Counted from the stretch's first letter, positions 1-11,630 are shown. The stretch is 64,000 bases of DNA from Pseudoprimorskyibacter insulae (GCF_900302505.1 NZ_OMOJ01000007.1:62001-126000), one strand, 5' to 3'. Translations and numbers: made by a program. The notes: generated by a model from the sequence alone, not told the origin.

Positions 1-54
1 AACCGGCTGGCCGGGTGCGTCGACGCCCGTGTCGAAGACCGGCTTGCGATTTAG
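1..54 (+). CDS. Possible C-terminal end of a gene entering from the left edge (partial)
   Basis: Frame 1 is open from the first base and stops at TAG 52-54, giving a 17-residue tail that ends in EDRLAI. Codon use is GC-rich at third positions, as in neighbouring genes. The stop overlaps the convergent stop of the acetyltransferase gene. The opposite strand has no start codon between that gene and the window edge, so a rightward gene end is the likelier reading. No function can be assigned from so short a piece. Confidence 0.3.
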   Translation, partial: NRLAGCVDARVEDRLAI

Positions 55-770
55 GCGCTGAGTGCCGGATCGCTGCTAACACGGACCAAACGGGTCAGAT
101 CACTCAGGCTTTCGATTTGGTCGCCATCGGCGGTGAAATTGCGCGGATCCAACCATGTTTCGAACGCTGATTTCAGCGCGGGCCAATCGCTATCAATAGC
201 GGCAAACCATGCGGTGTCACGGTTGCGCCCTTTGATGACAAGCGCTTGGCGGAACACGCCTTCATAACTCAGGCCCAGCCGTTGCGCCGCGCGGCGGGAC
301 GGCATGTTCAGCGCATTACACTTCCACTCAAACCGGCGATAGCCCGCGTTGAAACACCACTCCATCAGCTTGTAAAACGCCTCGGTCGTCGCGCGGGTGC
401 GTTGCAGCGCAGGGCTGATACAGATGTTGCCCAGCTCAATCGTGCCATCGGCAGGGAAAATCCGCATCAAAGACGCCACGCCAAGGGCAGGTTTGCCCGC
501 GTGTTCGCGGATCGCAAAGAACAGGTCATTCGACTGCGCCTCGGTCTCTTTGACCCAACGGTGGTATTGCGCCGCCGAATGGAACGGGCCTTGCGGCATG
601 TAATCCCACAGCCAGTCATGACCGTTGAAGGCATTGAACAACATCGCGGCATGGGCGTCGGCCCGAAGCGGTTCCAAGTGGCAATACCGGCCTTTCAGGA
701 CCATAGGCTCTGGCCGGGGCGGCGGCGTCCAATTGGGAACAAGTGGCCCCAACGGGCGGTCGGTTGTCAT
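51..770 (-). CDS. GNAT family N-acetyltransferase (RimJ/RimL-like)
   Basis: A 239-residue protein that probably transfers an acetyl group from acetyl-CoA to an amine; the substrate is unknown. The middle holds the GNAT core: a strand ending in the NICISP stretch, a helix with QRTRATTEAF in the acetyl-CoA binding region, then FEWKCNALNMPSRRAAQRLGL, typical of RimJ/RimL-type enzymes that end in 'AA.RLGF'. Many Rhodobacterales have such soluble proteins of about 220-240 residues. The ATG at 770 was chosen over an in-frame TTG four codons upstream because GAGG lies six bases before it. The gene reads away from the hemerythrin gene, with 135 bp between the two starts. Family assignment is firm; specificity is not. 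Confidence 0.85.
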   Translation of the reverse strand: MTTDRPLGPLVPNWTPPPRPEPMVLKGRYCHLEPLRADAHAAMLFNAFNGHDWLWDYMPQGPFHSAAQYHRWVKETEAQSNDLFFAIREHAGKPALGVASLMRIFPADGTIELGNICISPALQRTRATTEAFYKLMEWCFNAGYRRFEWKCNALNMPSRRAAQRLGLSYEGVFRQALVIKGRNRDTAWFAAIDSDWPALKSAFETWLDPRNFTADGDQIESLSDLTRLVRVSSDPALSA

Positions 771-905
771 GGCGATCCTCAATTTGCTTGGCAGACAGAA
801 GGCGGGAAGCGGGCGGGCTTGTCAATCAACTGCATGGAAATTGCGCATCGCGCCGGAACCTTGGGCGCGACCGTGCGTTGGGCAGGCAAGCAAGGAGATT
901 TCAAA

Positions 906-1382
906 ATGACCGATATCTATCAGGCGATCAAAGCCGACCATGACGAACATCGCGCCCTGTTGCAGTCCATTGCCGACACCACCGGCGCCAGCGAGGCGCG
1001 TCAAAAGGCTTGGCAGCAGTTCTACTGCGACGTCAAAAGCCACGCGGCCGCCGAAGAAGAAACGTTTTATTCCAAGCTGATCAGCAAGACATGGGGTCAG
1101 GATTCGGCCCGTCATTCCGTTCATGAGCACCAGAAGCTGGATGATCTGATGGAAGAGCTGAACGACATGGACATGGGCAACGGCGCTTGGCTGCAAAAGT
1201 TCAAAGAGCTGCGCCACGACTACGAACACCACATCGAGGAAGAAGAGGATGAGGTGTTCACCCGCGCCCGTGAGGTGATCAAGCAAGACGAGATCAAAGG
1301 CTACGGCGAACGGTTTCTGAAACGCAAAGAACAAGAGCGCGGCTTGGTCGAGAAAAAGAAAGAGGACGCGCTTGAAGATTGA
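906..1382 (+). CDS. Hemerythrin-domain (HHE) protein
   Basis: A 158-residue soluble helical protein of the hemerythrin HHE cation-binding family, which usually binds a di-iron centre and acts in oxygen or NO sensing or iron handling. The iron-ligand pattern is visible: HDEHRALL near residue 12, H and E in the SHAAAEEETFY helix, HEHQKLDD in the third helix, and HDYEHHIEEEEDEVF in the fourth. The C-terminal tail is very rich in Lys and Glu. The start is the ATG after AGGAG at 893-897; the frame stays open far upstream but that part is only antisense to the acetyltransferase gene. A hairpin terminator follows. It appears to be a single-gene unit. Confidence 0.88.
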   Translation: MTDIYQAIKADHDEHRALLQSIADTTGASEARQKAWQQFYCDVKSHAAAEEETFYSKLISKTWGQDSARHSVHEHQKLDDLMEELNDMDMGNGAWLQKFKELRHDYEHHIEEEEDEVFTRAREVIKQDEIKGYGERFLKRKEQERGLVEKKKEDALED

Positions 1383-1474
1383 CGGTTTTGGCGGCGGGCC
1401 GGGCGATCCTGGTCGGCTTACCTCGCCGTGCCTGTTGTGGTGCCCCCGCGCCGCAACTGCCCGCTGCCAAATGA

Positions 1475-1503
1475 AAAACGCCGACCTTTTGGCCGGCGTT
1501 TCG
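1475..1503. terminator. Bidirectional intrinsic terminator between the hemerythrin gene and aspS
   Basis: AACGCCG and CGGCGTT arms enclose a short loop with an inner CC/GG pair, followed by TTT on the plus strand and by a T-rich run (from AAAA at 1475) on the minus strand. It lies between convergent gene ends and can serve both. Confidence 0.7.
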
Positions 1504-1523
1504 AGTTCAAATGATGCGCATGA

Positions 1524-3305
1524 TCAATCCTGCGGGATGACCCGCAGCGACAGTTCCATCAGCTGATCGGACGACGGGTCCGACGGTGCGTTCATCATCA
1601 GATCTTCGGCGCGCTGGTTCATCGGGAACATGATGACTTCGCGGATGTTCGACGTGCCAGCCAGCAGCATCACGATCCGGTCAATACCGGCCGCGCAGCC
1701 ACCGTGCGGCGGTGCGCCGTAGTGGAAGGCGTTGAACAAGGCACCAAAGCGGTTTTTCACCTCTTCTTCGCCATAGCCTGCCAGTTCGAAGGCTTTGACC
1801 ATGATCTCGGGCTTGTGGTTCCGGATCGCGCCGGACACCAGCTCATAACCGTTACATGCCAGATCGTATTGGAAGCCTTTGACCGCCAGCGGATCGCCGT
1901 TCAGCGCATCCATACCGCCCTGCGGCATTGAGAACGGGTTGTGTTCGAAATCGATATCACCCGATTCTTCGTCCTGTTCGTAGATCGGGAAATCCACGAT
2001 CCACGCAAAGGCGAAACGGTCCTTGTCGGTCAGGCCCAGTTCTTCGCCGATGACGTCGCGCGCCTTACCGGCAACCTTTTCAAAGGCCTTCGGCTTGCCG
2101 CCGAGGAAGAAGGCTGCGTCGCCCACGTCCAGACCCAGCTGCTGACGAATGGCTTCGGTACGTTCCGGGCCGATGTTCTTGGCCAGCGGGCCAGCCGCCT
2201 CAAGTCCGTTGCCCTGATCGCGCCAGAAGATATAGCCCATGCCCGGCAGGCCCTCTTTCTGGGCGAAGGCGTTCATGCGGTCACAGAACTTGCGGCTGCC
2301 GCCCGTCGGGGCGGGAATGGCGCGGATTTCGGTGCCTTCTTGTTCCAGCAGTTTGGCGAAGATCGCAAAGCCGGAGCCCGCGAAATGTTCCGACACGACC
2401 TGCATCTTGATCGGGTTGCGCAGGTCGGGCTTGTCGGTGCCGTACCATTTGGCCGCGTCGGCGTAGGAAATCTGCGGCCATTCGTTCGGCGCGTCGACTT
2501 TCTTGCCACCGCCGAATTCTTCGAACACGCCTGCCAGCACCGGCGAGATCGTGTCGAACACGTCTTGCTGGGTGACAAAGCTCATCTCAAGGTCAAGCTG
2601 GTAGAAGTCGGTCGGCGAACGGTCGGCGCGCGGGTCTTCGTCACGGAAGCAGGGCGCGATCTGGAAATATTTGTCGTAGCCCGACACCATGATCAGCTGT
2701 TTGAACTGCTGCGGCGCTTGGGGCAGGGCGTAGAACTTGCCCGGATGCAGACGCGACGGCACGAGGAAATCACGCGCACCTTCCGGCGACGAGGCGGTGA
2801 TGATCGGCGTCTGGAATTCGCGGAAACCTATGTCCCACATGCGGCGGCGCATCGAGGCAACAACGTCCGAGCGCAGGGTCATGTTCGACTGCATCGCTTC
2901 GCGGCGCAGGTCGAGGTAGCGATACTTGAGGCGGGTTTCTTCCGGGTATTCCTGATCGCCGAACACGATCAGCGGCAGTTCGTCGGCTTTGCCAAGGATT
3001 TCCAGATCACGGACGAATACTTCGATTTCGCCGGTCGGGATCTTGGAGTTCACAAGGCTTTCGTCACGCGCTTTGACGGTGCCGTCGATGCGGACACACC
3101 ATTCGCTGCGCACCTTTTCCATTTCGGAAAACACCGGGCTGTCCGGGTCGCACAGCACCTGAGTGATGCCGTAGTGATCGCGCAGGTCAACGAAAAGGAT
3201 GCCGCCGTGATCGCGGATGCGGTGCACCCAACCAGACAGGCGGACGGTGTCGCCCACGTTGGATTTGTTCAGATCGGCGCAGGTGTGGCTGCGATACGCG
3301 TGCAT
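1524..3305 (-). CDS. aspS: Aspartyl-tRNA synthetase
   Basis: A 593-residue class II synthetase that charges tRNA-Asp in the cytosol. The N-terminal OB-fold anticodon-binding domain ([22 protein letters not shown], about residues 25-47) is followed by the bacterial insertion domain and the class II core. Motif 2 is seen as [10 protein letters not shown] with the bacterial [10 protein letters not shown], and motif 3 as [11 protein letters not shown] near the C terminus. Length matches alphaproteobacterial AspRS. The ATG at 3305 follows AGAGG with seven bases of spacing; an in-frame extension upstream is not AspRS-like and lies in the promoter region. It is divergent from carB. Alphaproteobacterial AspRS is often non-discriminating (also charges tRNA-Asn), but that cannot be decided here. 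Confidence 0.97.
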   Translation of the reverse strand: MHAYRSHTCADLNKSNVGDTVRLSGWVHRIRDHGGILFVDLRDHYGITQVLCDPDSPVFSEMEKVRSEWCVRIDGTVKARDESLVNSKIPTGEIEVFVRDLEILGKADELPLIVFGDQEYPEETRLKYRYLDLRREAMQSNMTLRSDVVASMRRRMWDIGFREFQTPIITASSPEGARDFLVPSRLHPGKFYALPQAPQQFKQLIMVSGYDKYFQIAPCFRDEDPRADRSPTDFYQLDLEMSFVTQQDVFDTISPVLAGVFEEFGGGKKVDAPNEWPQISYADAAKWYGTDKPDLRNPIKMQVVSEHFAGSGFAIFAKLLEQEGTEIRAIPAPTGGSRKFCDRMNAFAQKEGLPGMGYIFWRDQGNGLEAAGPLAKNIGPERTEAIRQQLGLDVGDAAFFLGGKPKAFEKVAGKARDVIGEELGLTDKDRFAFAWIVDFPIYEQDEESGDIDFEHNPFSMPQGGMDALNGDPLAVKGFQYDLACNGYELVSGAIRNHKPEIMVKAFELAGYGEEEVKNRFGALFNAFHYGAPPHGGCAAGIDRIVMLLAGTSNIREVIMFPMNQRAEDLMMNAPSDPSSDQLMELSLRVIPQD

Positions 3306-3348
3306 GATGTCGCCTCTGCATTTTACGTGCGGATGGAAGGTTTGCGCC

Positions 3349-3377
3349 GATACACCCGTGATAGGCTTCGAAGTCAA
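3349..3377 (-). promoter_or_regulatory. Likely sigma70-type promoter of aspS
   Basis: On the minus strand TTGACT (3377-3372) is separated by 17 bp from TGTATC (3354-3349). The predicted start of transcription falls about 35 bases before the aspS ATG. The -35 box is near consensus, the -10 box is weak. Confidence 0.5.
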
Positions 3378-3450
3378 GGGAATGCGCCGGGTTTTGCATC
3401 AAATCGCTCATTGAGGGGCATTTCGGCGGGTTTGTCTGTCTTTTGATAGC

Positions 3451-3509
3451 GGCGCAAAAGGGGCCTGACCGGACTTCGACCGGAAAACTGTCTTTCGGCC
3501 TCTTGCGCC
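3451..3509. repeat. Long imperfect inverted repeat spanning the carB -35 region
   Basis: The left arm 3451-3465 (GGCGCAAAAGG then GGCC) and the right arm 3497-3509 (GGCCTCTTGCGCC) are near-complementary. The right arm covers the -35 box of the proposed carB promoter. It could be an operator or a DNA fold; no regulator is evident. Confidence 0.4.
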
Positions 3510-3530
3510 CCGGCGGGGGCTGGCTATAAC
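3503..3530 (+). promoter_or_regulatory. Likely promoter of carB
   Basis: TTGCGC (3503-3508), a 16-bp GC-rich spacer and TATAAC (3525-3530). The leader to the carB ATG would be about 60 bases. The -10 box is good; the -35 box and spacing are suboptimal. Confidence 0.45.
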
Positions 3531-3597
3531 CCCCAACAATTTGCGAGCCGGTGCGAGTCACCGCTCTGCTTCCCCATGCCGTTCTGCGAGGTCTGCC

Positions 3598-6930
<3,333 letters not shown>

Positions 6931-6937
6931 GGTTGTT

Positions 6938-6962
6938 GTCCCTCGACCTTTGGCCGAGGGAC
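6938..6962. terminator. Inverted repeat after carB, possible terminator
   Basis: GTCCCTCG (6938-6945) and CGAGGGAC (6955-6962) form a perfect 8-bp stem with a 9-base loop between carB and the convergent small gene. There is no T run, so rho-independent function is uncertain; it may protect the 3' end of the mRNA. Confidence 0.45.
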
Positions 6963-6970
6963 TTGCAGCC

Positions 6971-7165
6971 TTACGACTGCTTCTTTGCAATAGCCTGTTG
7001 CATTGCGCCGATGAATTTACGGCCTTTGATAACTTCGCTTACGCGACCTGGGTTCACATCGAACTTGGCCGCGATACGATTTTGAAATTCGCCTGCTAGG
7101 TATAGCTCGCAAATTTCGATAGCGTCGTTGAACGTCAGCGCGTGGCTCGGTCGTCGATTTGCCAT
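6971..7165 (-). CDS. Small helix-turn-helix-like protein
   Basis: A 64-residue protein. Residues about 15-50 read ICELYLAGEFQNRIAAKFDV then NPGRVSEVIKGRKF, which fits a helix-turn-helix: one helix, a short turn, then a recognition helix after NPGR. It resembles small DNA-binding proteins found on phages and other mobile DNA. The start is well supported: AAGGA lies eight bases before the ATG at 7165. It sits alone between carB and a roughly 490-bp gene-free AT-richer stretch and reads away from that stretch. Function, target and whether it binds DNA are not known. Acquisition by transfer is possible but not shown. Confidence 0.6.
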   Translation of the reverse strand: MANRRPSHALTFNDAIEICELYLAGEFQNRIAAKFDVNPGRVSEVIKGRKFIGAMQQAIAKKQS

Positions 7166-7230
7166 TGATTAAATCCTTCGTATTTTGGATGCCGCAGGCA
7201 AACAGCTTGACTGTGCAAACACTCCGTGCA

Positions 7231-7320
7231 AAATGCTAAGAGTGAATTCACGAAAAACTGTCGCGCAACGGCGGTTAGCATTTAGGTCGCAGGATCTTGT
7301 ACATCCTGCGACCTTTTTTA
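7231..7320 (+). ncRNA. Candidate structured small RNA ending at an intrinsic terminator
   Basis: AAATGCTAA (7231-7239) is perfectly complementary to TTAGCATTT (7275-7283), so the two could close a folded domain of about 50 nt. Inside lies the 10-bp palindrome GTGAATTCAC (7242-7251) and a small CGC/GCG hairpin. Immediately after comes a perfect 12-bp stem (7284-7295 with 7303-7314, 7-base loop) followed by TTTTTTA, a textbook rightward terminator. No gene upstream on this strand needs this terminator: carB already ends 350 bp away and the gene between reads leftward. A TTGACT at 7207-7212 lies too close to be its -35 box if the whole repeat is transcribed, so the promoter is unresolved. Confidence 0.4.
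7284..7320 (+). terminator. Strong intrinsic terminator
   Basis: Perfect 12-bp stem AGGTCGCAGGAT / ATCCTGCGACCT with a 7-base loop and a run of T residues on the plus strand. The minus strand lacks a T run. What it terminates is unknown; see the small-RNA candidate. Confidence 0.75.
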
Positions 7321-7628
7321 TTTTACGTCTCTGGTATCTGGTTAAAAAGCATTTTTTCCGTCTATACCTGCGATCTGTTCGCGAACTTCCCTACAAGATG
7401 TAGTAACCCTTTGAAGGGTAACAGGTTTTCGTTCCCTTTTTGTGCCGCGCACGTGGACAACACTTTCTTGGGTTTGACTTCTTAACGGTGGGAGCCATTC
7501 CTAACGGCCAAAATGGAGTGAGTTTTAACCGAATCGTTTTAATCGAAGTCAATAGACGTTTCCCATTTTGCCGAGGTCATTTGGATATTCTCCACCCCTC
7601 CACATCCCCCTCACCCTCTGCTAAACCG

Positions 7629-7650
7629 CTCTCGAACACCCCGAGAGAGG
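7629..7650 (+). promoter_or_regulatory. Hairpin overlapping the gpmI ribosome-binding site
   Basis: CTCTCG (7629-7634) pairs with CGAGAG (7642-7647), which is the first part of the ribosome-binding sequence GAGAGAGG (7643-7650) ahead of the gpmI ATG. A stable fold would hide part of the site. Confidence 0.4.
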
Positions 7651-7659
7651 CCTATTTCC

Positions 7660-9171
7660 ATGACCAAACCCGTTGTTCTGACCATCCTTGACGGCTGGGG
7701 TCTGTCCGAGGACACCTCGGCCAACGCGCCTTATCTGGCGGCGACGCCGACGATGGACAGCCTCACGGCGACTTGCCCGCATGCCACGCTTATCACCCAC
7801 GGCCCCGATGTGGGTTTGCCGACGGGGCAGATGGGCAACTCGGAAGTGGGGCACACCAATATCGGCGCGGGCCGTGTGGTGGCGATGGACCTTGGGCAGA
7901 TCGATCTGGCCATCGAAGACGGCAGTTTTTACAGCAATGACGCCATTCTGACCTTTGCCGAAACGGTTAAGGCCGCGGGCGGCCGGGCGCATCTGGCGGG
8001 TCTGACCTCGGACGGCGGGGTTCATGCGCATTCGGTGCACCTGCTGGCGGCGGCCAAGGCGTTGACAGATGCAGGGCTTGAGGTGCTGGTGCATGTCTAC
8101 ACCGATGGGCGCGACGTGGCGCCGACTTCGGCGTTGGAGCAGGTGAGCGCGTTTGACAAGGCGCTGCCCGAAGGCGCGCGGATCGTCACCGTGTCGGGCC
8201 GGTATTACGCGATGGACCGAGACACCCGCTGGGAACGGGTCGAGCAAGCCTATCGCGCCATGGCCGAGGGTAAGGGCGCAAGCCAACCCGATGCGGCCAC
8301 CGGCATCACTGCCAGCTATGAGGCGAACAAGACCGACGAGTTTGTCCTGCCCTTCGTGATTGGCGGCTATGACGGCATGAAAGCGGGCGATGGTCTGTTC
8401 TTTGCCAACTTCCGCGCCGACCGCGCGCGTGAAATTCTGGCCGCGATTGGCTCGCCCAATTTCGAAGGGTTCGAGCGGGACAAGCCCGCCCTGTCGGCCC
8501 TGCTGGGGATGGTCGAATACTCGGACGATCACAACGCCTATATGACGACCGCCTATCCCAAGCGCGATATCGTCAACACGCTGGGCGCGTGGGTGGCCAA
8601 GCAAGGCAAGACCCAGTTCCGCTTGGCCGAGACGGAAAAGTACCCCCATGTCACCTTCTTCCTGAACGGCGGCAAAGAAGTGCCCGAGGCGAACGAAGAT
8701 CGCTTTATGCCCAAGTCGCCCAAAGTGGCGACCTATGACTTGCAGCCGGAAATGTCGGCGGCCGAAGTGACTGAAAAATTCGTGGCTGCGATTGAGCATG
8801 GCTATGACCTGATCGTCACCAACTACGCAAATCCCGATATGGTTGGTCATACCGGCGATTTGCAGGCGGCCATGGCGGCCTGCGCGGCGGTGGATGCAGG
8901 TTTGGGTCAGGTGGTTGAGGCATTGAAGGCCGCAGGCGGCGCGATGTTGGTGATTGCCGATCACGGCAATTGCGAAACCATGGTTGATCCGGTCACGGGC
9001 GGGCCGCACACCGCGCATACCACGAACCTTGTTCCGGTGATCCTGTTTGGCGGGCCTGAAGGGGCATCGCTCAGGGCGGGCCGTTTGGCTGATGTCGCCC
9101 CGACGCTGCTGGATCTGATGGGAGTGGAAAAACCGGCCGAGATGACCGGCGAGAGTCTGATCGTCCGATGA
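7660..9171 (+). CDS. gpmI: 2,3-bisphosphoglycerate-independent phosphoglycerate mutase
   Basis: A 503-residue manganese-dependent enzyme of glycolysis and gluconeogenesis that interconverts 3- and 2-phosphoglycerate through a phosphoserine intermediate. Visible signatures are DGWG at residues 11-14, the nucleophile Ser61 in MGNSEVGH, SDGGVHAH, HVYTDGRD, GRYYAMDRD, FFNFRADR-like FFANFRADR, and metal ligands in NPDMVGHTG and IADHGNCE. Length is typical of the family. The ATG at 7660 follows GAGAGAGG by nine bases. The next gene starts inside the stop codon (ATGA overlap), so gpmI is translationally coupled to the EnvC-like gene and probably to ctpA. Confidence 0.97.
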   Translation: MTKPVVLTILDGWGLSEDTSANAPYLAATPTMDSLTATCPHATLITHGPDVGLPTGQMGNSEVGHTNIGAGRVVAMDLGQIDLAIEDGSFYSNDAILTFAETVKAAGGRAHLAGLTSDGGVHAHSVHLLAAAKALTDAGLEVLVHVYTDGRDVAPTSALEQVSAFDKALPEGARIVTVSGRYYAMDRDTRWERVEQAYRAMAEGKGASQPDAATGITASYEANKTDEFVLPFVIGGYDGMKAGDGLFFANFRADRAREILAAIGSPNFEGFERDKPALSALLGMVEYSDDHNAYMTTAYPKRDIVNTLGAWVAKQGKTQFRLAETEKYPHVTFFLNGGKEVPEANEDRFMPKSPKVATYDLQPEMSAAEVTEKFVAAIEHGYDLIVTNYANPDMVGHTGDLQAAMAACAAVDAGLGQVVEALKAAGGAMLVIADHGNCETMVDPVTGGPHTAHTTNLVPVILFGGPEGASLRAGRLADVAPTLLDLMGVEKPAEMTGESLIVR

Positions 9172-10289
9172 TCCGTGCGTGCCTCTTTGCATGTTTGATG
9201 GCTGCGCCTCTGCATGCGCAAGAGGCGACGGAGGCTGCGCGAACGGCCGCAAGGGAATTGGAGCGGGCCTCGGTTCAGTTGGATCGGGCGAAGGATGCGC
9301 GGGATCGCGTGGCGGCGCTGACTGACACGGTTCGCGCCTATGAAACCGGGTTGGCGGCGATGCGCGATGGCCTGCGGGCCGCCACGATCCGAGAGATCGA
9401 GCTGAACCGCGACCTGCAATCGCGTGAGGCTGAGGTCGCCCAGCTGTTGGGCGTTTTGCAGGCGATCTCGGATTCGGCTGGCCCCAAACAACTGGTTCAC
9501 CCCGGCGGCCCGGTTGGGGCGGCGCGGACAGCGATGATGGTCTCCAGCGTGACGCCCGGTTTGGCGCAGCGCGCAGCGGACCTGCGGGCCGATGTGACCG
9601 AAATCACCGAATTGCGCCGTGTGCAGGAAGAGGCCGCCGACCGTTTGCGCCAAGGTTTGCAAGAGGTGCAAGAGGCGCGGACGACCCTAAGCCAAGCTTT
9701 GGCCGACAGAACGGATTTGCCAACCCGCTTTACCGCCGATCCGGTGCGTATGGCGATTCTGCTGTCAGCCAGTGAAACGCTGGAACAGTTTGCCGGTCAG
9801 ATCGACCAATTGGCCGAATCTGAGCAGCCTGTTGACCTGCCGCCGATCAGCGATCGCAAGGGTAGGCTTGCCTTTCCGGTTCAGGGCGAGTTGATCCGCG
9901 CCGCAGGTGAGGCCGACGCGGCGGGCGTTGTGCGCCCCGGCATTCTGGTGGCCACGCGCGAAAAAGCGCTGGTGACCTCGCCAACGGCGGCGACAATTCG
10001 CTATGTCGGGCCATTTCTGGACTACGGGTTGGTCAGTATCCTTGAACCTGAACCCGATCTGCTGTTCGTTTTTGCCGGACTGGAGACAGGCTATGGCACC
10101 GCCGGACAAGTCATTCCCGAAGGTAGCCCGGTCGGTTTGATGGGCGGCGCGGACGACGAACCGGATGATCTGCAATCACAGTCTGTTGATAGGGGTGGCG
10201 CAGAGCGGCCGGAAACGCTCTATATAGAGGTGAGGCAGGGCGACACACCCGTTGATCCGCTGGAATGGTTTGGCTCCGACAAGGAATAA
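9168..10289 (+). CDS. EnvC-like murein hydrolase activator (degenerate LytM/M23 domain)
   Basis: A 373-residue exported protein with a signal peptide (residues about 1-18, ending MAAPLHAQE). A long helical, coiled-coil-prone region follows (about 20-210, rich in Ala, Arg, Glu), then a C-terminal LytM-like domain (about 235-330). This is the EnvC/NlpD layout; such proteins switch on cell-wall amidases at the division site in the periplasm. The active-site histidines of M23 peptidases are absent: RPGILVA stands where H-x-G-x-D is expected, and the later HxH is missing, so it is probably a non-catalytic activator. It overlaps gpmI by four bases and lies three bases from ctpA. Confidence 0.85.
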   Translation: MIRACLFACLMAAPLHAQEATEAARTAARELERASVQLDRAKDARDRVAALTDTVRAYETGLAAMRDGLRAATIREIELNRDLQSREAEVAQLLGVLQAISDSAGPKQLVHPGGPVGAARTAMMVSSVTPGLAQRAADLRADVTEITELRRVQEEAADRLRQGLQEVQEARTTLSQALADRTDLPTRFTADPVRMAILLSASETLEQFAGQIDQLAESEQPVDLPPISDRKGRLAFPVQGELIRAAGEADAAGVVRPGILVATREKALVTSPTAATIRYVGPFLDYGLVSILEPEPDLLFVFAGLETGYGTAGQVIPEGSPVGLMGGADDEPDDLQSQSVDRGGAERPETLYIEVRQGDTPVDPLEWFGSDKE

Positions 10290-10292
10290 GAG

Positions 10293-11624
10293 ATGAAGAA
10301 ACTGGTAATGGCGGCTGTCGGTGGAACCATGGCTGGCATCGTGGCAACGACGCAGTTCGTCGGACCGTTGCTGGCGCAAGAGGCATCGAGCAATGAAAGC
10401 GTCTATGAACAGCTTGATCTGTTCGGCGATATCTTTGAACGTATCCGCGCCCAGTATGTCGAAGAGGTGGACGCCTCTGAACTGATCGAAGCGGCGATTG
10501 ACGGAATGCTGACCTCGCTTGATCCGCATTCCAGCTATCTGTCGCCCAAGGATGCGACCGACATGCGCGTGCAGACGCGCGGTGAATTTGGCGGTCTGGG
10601 CATCGAAGTCACGCAGGAAGAAGGCTTTGTAAAAGTCGTATCGCCCATGGATGGCACCCCGGCCTCTGAGGCGGGCATTGAGGCGGGCGATTTCATCACC
10701 CATGTCGATGGCGAAAGCGTGCTCGGCCTGTCGCTGGATGACGCGGTTGAGCTGATGCGCGGGCCGGTCGGGTCGGAAATCGTGATCACCGTGGTCCGCG
10801 AAGGCGAGGCCGAGCCGTTCGACGTGTCGATCATTCGTGATACCATCAAGCTAACGGCGGTACGGTCGCGGCTGGAAGGCAACACCGTTGTTCTGCGTGT
10901 CACCACCTTCAACGATCAGACCTATCCGAACCTCAGCGACGGTTTGGCCAAGCTGGTGTCTGAGGCGGGCGGCATGGAAAACGTGAACGGCATCGTACTG
11001 GATCTGCGCAACAACCCCGGCGGGCTGCTGACGCAAGCGATCCGTGTGTCGGACGCCTTCCTTGAGAATGGCGAGATTGTTTCAACCCGTGGCCGGAACC
11101 CAGAAGATGGCGACCGTTACAATGCAACACCCGGCGATCTGGCCGAAGGCAAGCCGGTGGTCGTGCTGATCAACGGCGGGTCGGCCTCGGCGTCGGAAAT
11201 TGTCGCGGGTGCCCTGCAGGATCACCGCCGCGCGATTGTGGTTGGCACCAAGTCCTTTGGCAAAGGCTCGGTTCAGACGGTCATGCCGCTGCGCGGTGAT
11301 GGCGCGATGCGGCTGACCACTGCCCGTTATTACACCCCGTCGGGTCGGTCGATTCAGGCCTTGGGCGTCTCTCCCGATATCGTCGTGGAACAGCCGCGCC
11401 GTGCGCTGAACGCAGAAGAGACCGAGGATGCGCCGACCCTGCGCAGCGAAGCAGATCTGCGCGGCTCGCTTGATAACGATAGCCTGACCGAGGATGAGAT
11501 TCGTCAGATCGAAGCGGACCGCGCCAAGGCTGAAGCCGCCGCAGCGCTGCGCGAAGAGGATTACCAACTGGCCTATGCCATTGACATTCTTAAGGGATTG
11601 TCGGCGTTGGCCCCTGCCAAGTAA
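10293..11624 (+). CDS. ctpA: Carboxyl-terminal processing protease CtpA (S41 family)
   Basis: A 443-residue periplasmic serine protease with a signal peptide or anchor (MKKLVMAAVGGTMAGIVA). The PDZ domain starts near residue 85 (EFGGLGIEVTQEEGFVKV) and the S41 catalytic core follows. The Ser/Lys dyad is visible as Ser299 in NGGSASASE and Lys324 in SFGKGSVQT. Such proteases trim peptidoglycan enzymes and envelope proteins, in keeping with the adjacent EnvC-like gene. AAGGAATAAG before the ATG is a good ribosome-binding site. The C-terminal tail is acidic and low-complexity. It closes the gpmI-envC-ctpA operon; a terminator follows directly. Confidence 0.95.
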   Translation: MKKLVMAAVGGTMAGIVATTQFVGPLLAQEASSNESVYEQLDLFGDIFERIRAQYVEEVDASELIEAAIDGMLTSLDPHSSYLSPKDATDMRVQTRGEFGGLGIEVTQEEGFVKVVSPMDGTPASEAGIEAGDFITHVDGESVLGLSLDDAVELMRGPVGSEIVITVVREGEAEPFDVSIIRDTIKLTAVRSRLEGNTVVLRVTTFNDQTYPNLSDGLAKLVSEAGGMENVNGIVLDLRNNPGGLLTQAIRVSDAFLENGEIVSTRGRNPEDGDRYNATPGDLAEGKPVVVLINGGSASASEIVAGALQDHRRAIVVGTKSFGKGSVQTVMPLRGDGAMRLTTARYYTPSGRSIQALGVSPDIVVEQPRRALNAEETEDAPTLRSEADLRGSLDNDSLTEDEIRQIEADRAKAEAAAALREEDYQLAYAIDILKGLSALAPAK

Positions 11625-11630
11625 TCACGA

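Larger units (their letters stand above)
7166..7659. other. AT-richer gene-free stretch between the small HTH gene and gpmI
   Basis: About 490 bp with no convincing protein gene. Its base composition is visibly more AT-rich than the flanking genes. It holds a 9-bp inverted repeat, a 10-bp palindrome and a strong terminator (listed separately), a TTGACT at 7474-7479 without a clear -10 box, a small ACCCTT/AAGGGT hairpin near 7399-7412, and the gpmI leader. Confidence 0.6.

Noticed and set aside
246-905. N-terminal extension of the hemerythrin frame
   Set aside because: It is antisense to the acetyltransferase gene, while a good ribosome-binding site fixes the start at 906.
1941-3446. Open frame opposite aspS
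   Set aside because: Antisense shadow of a well-defined aspS; composition is biased and no start signal is seen.
7621-9252. Long open frame opposite gpmI
   Set aside because: Shadow of gpmI in high-GC DNA; no recognisable domain.
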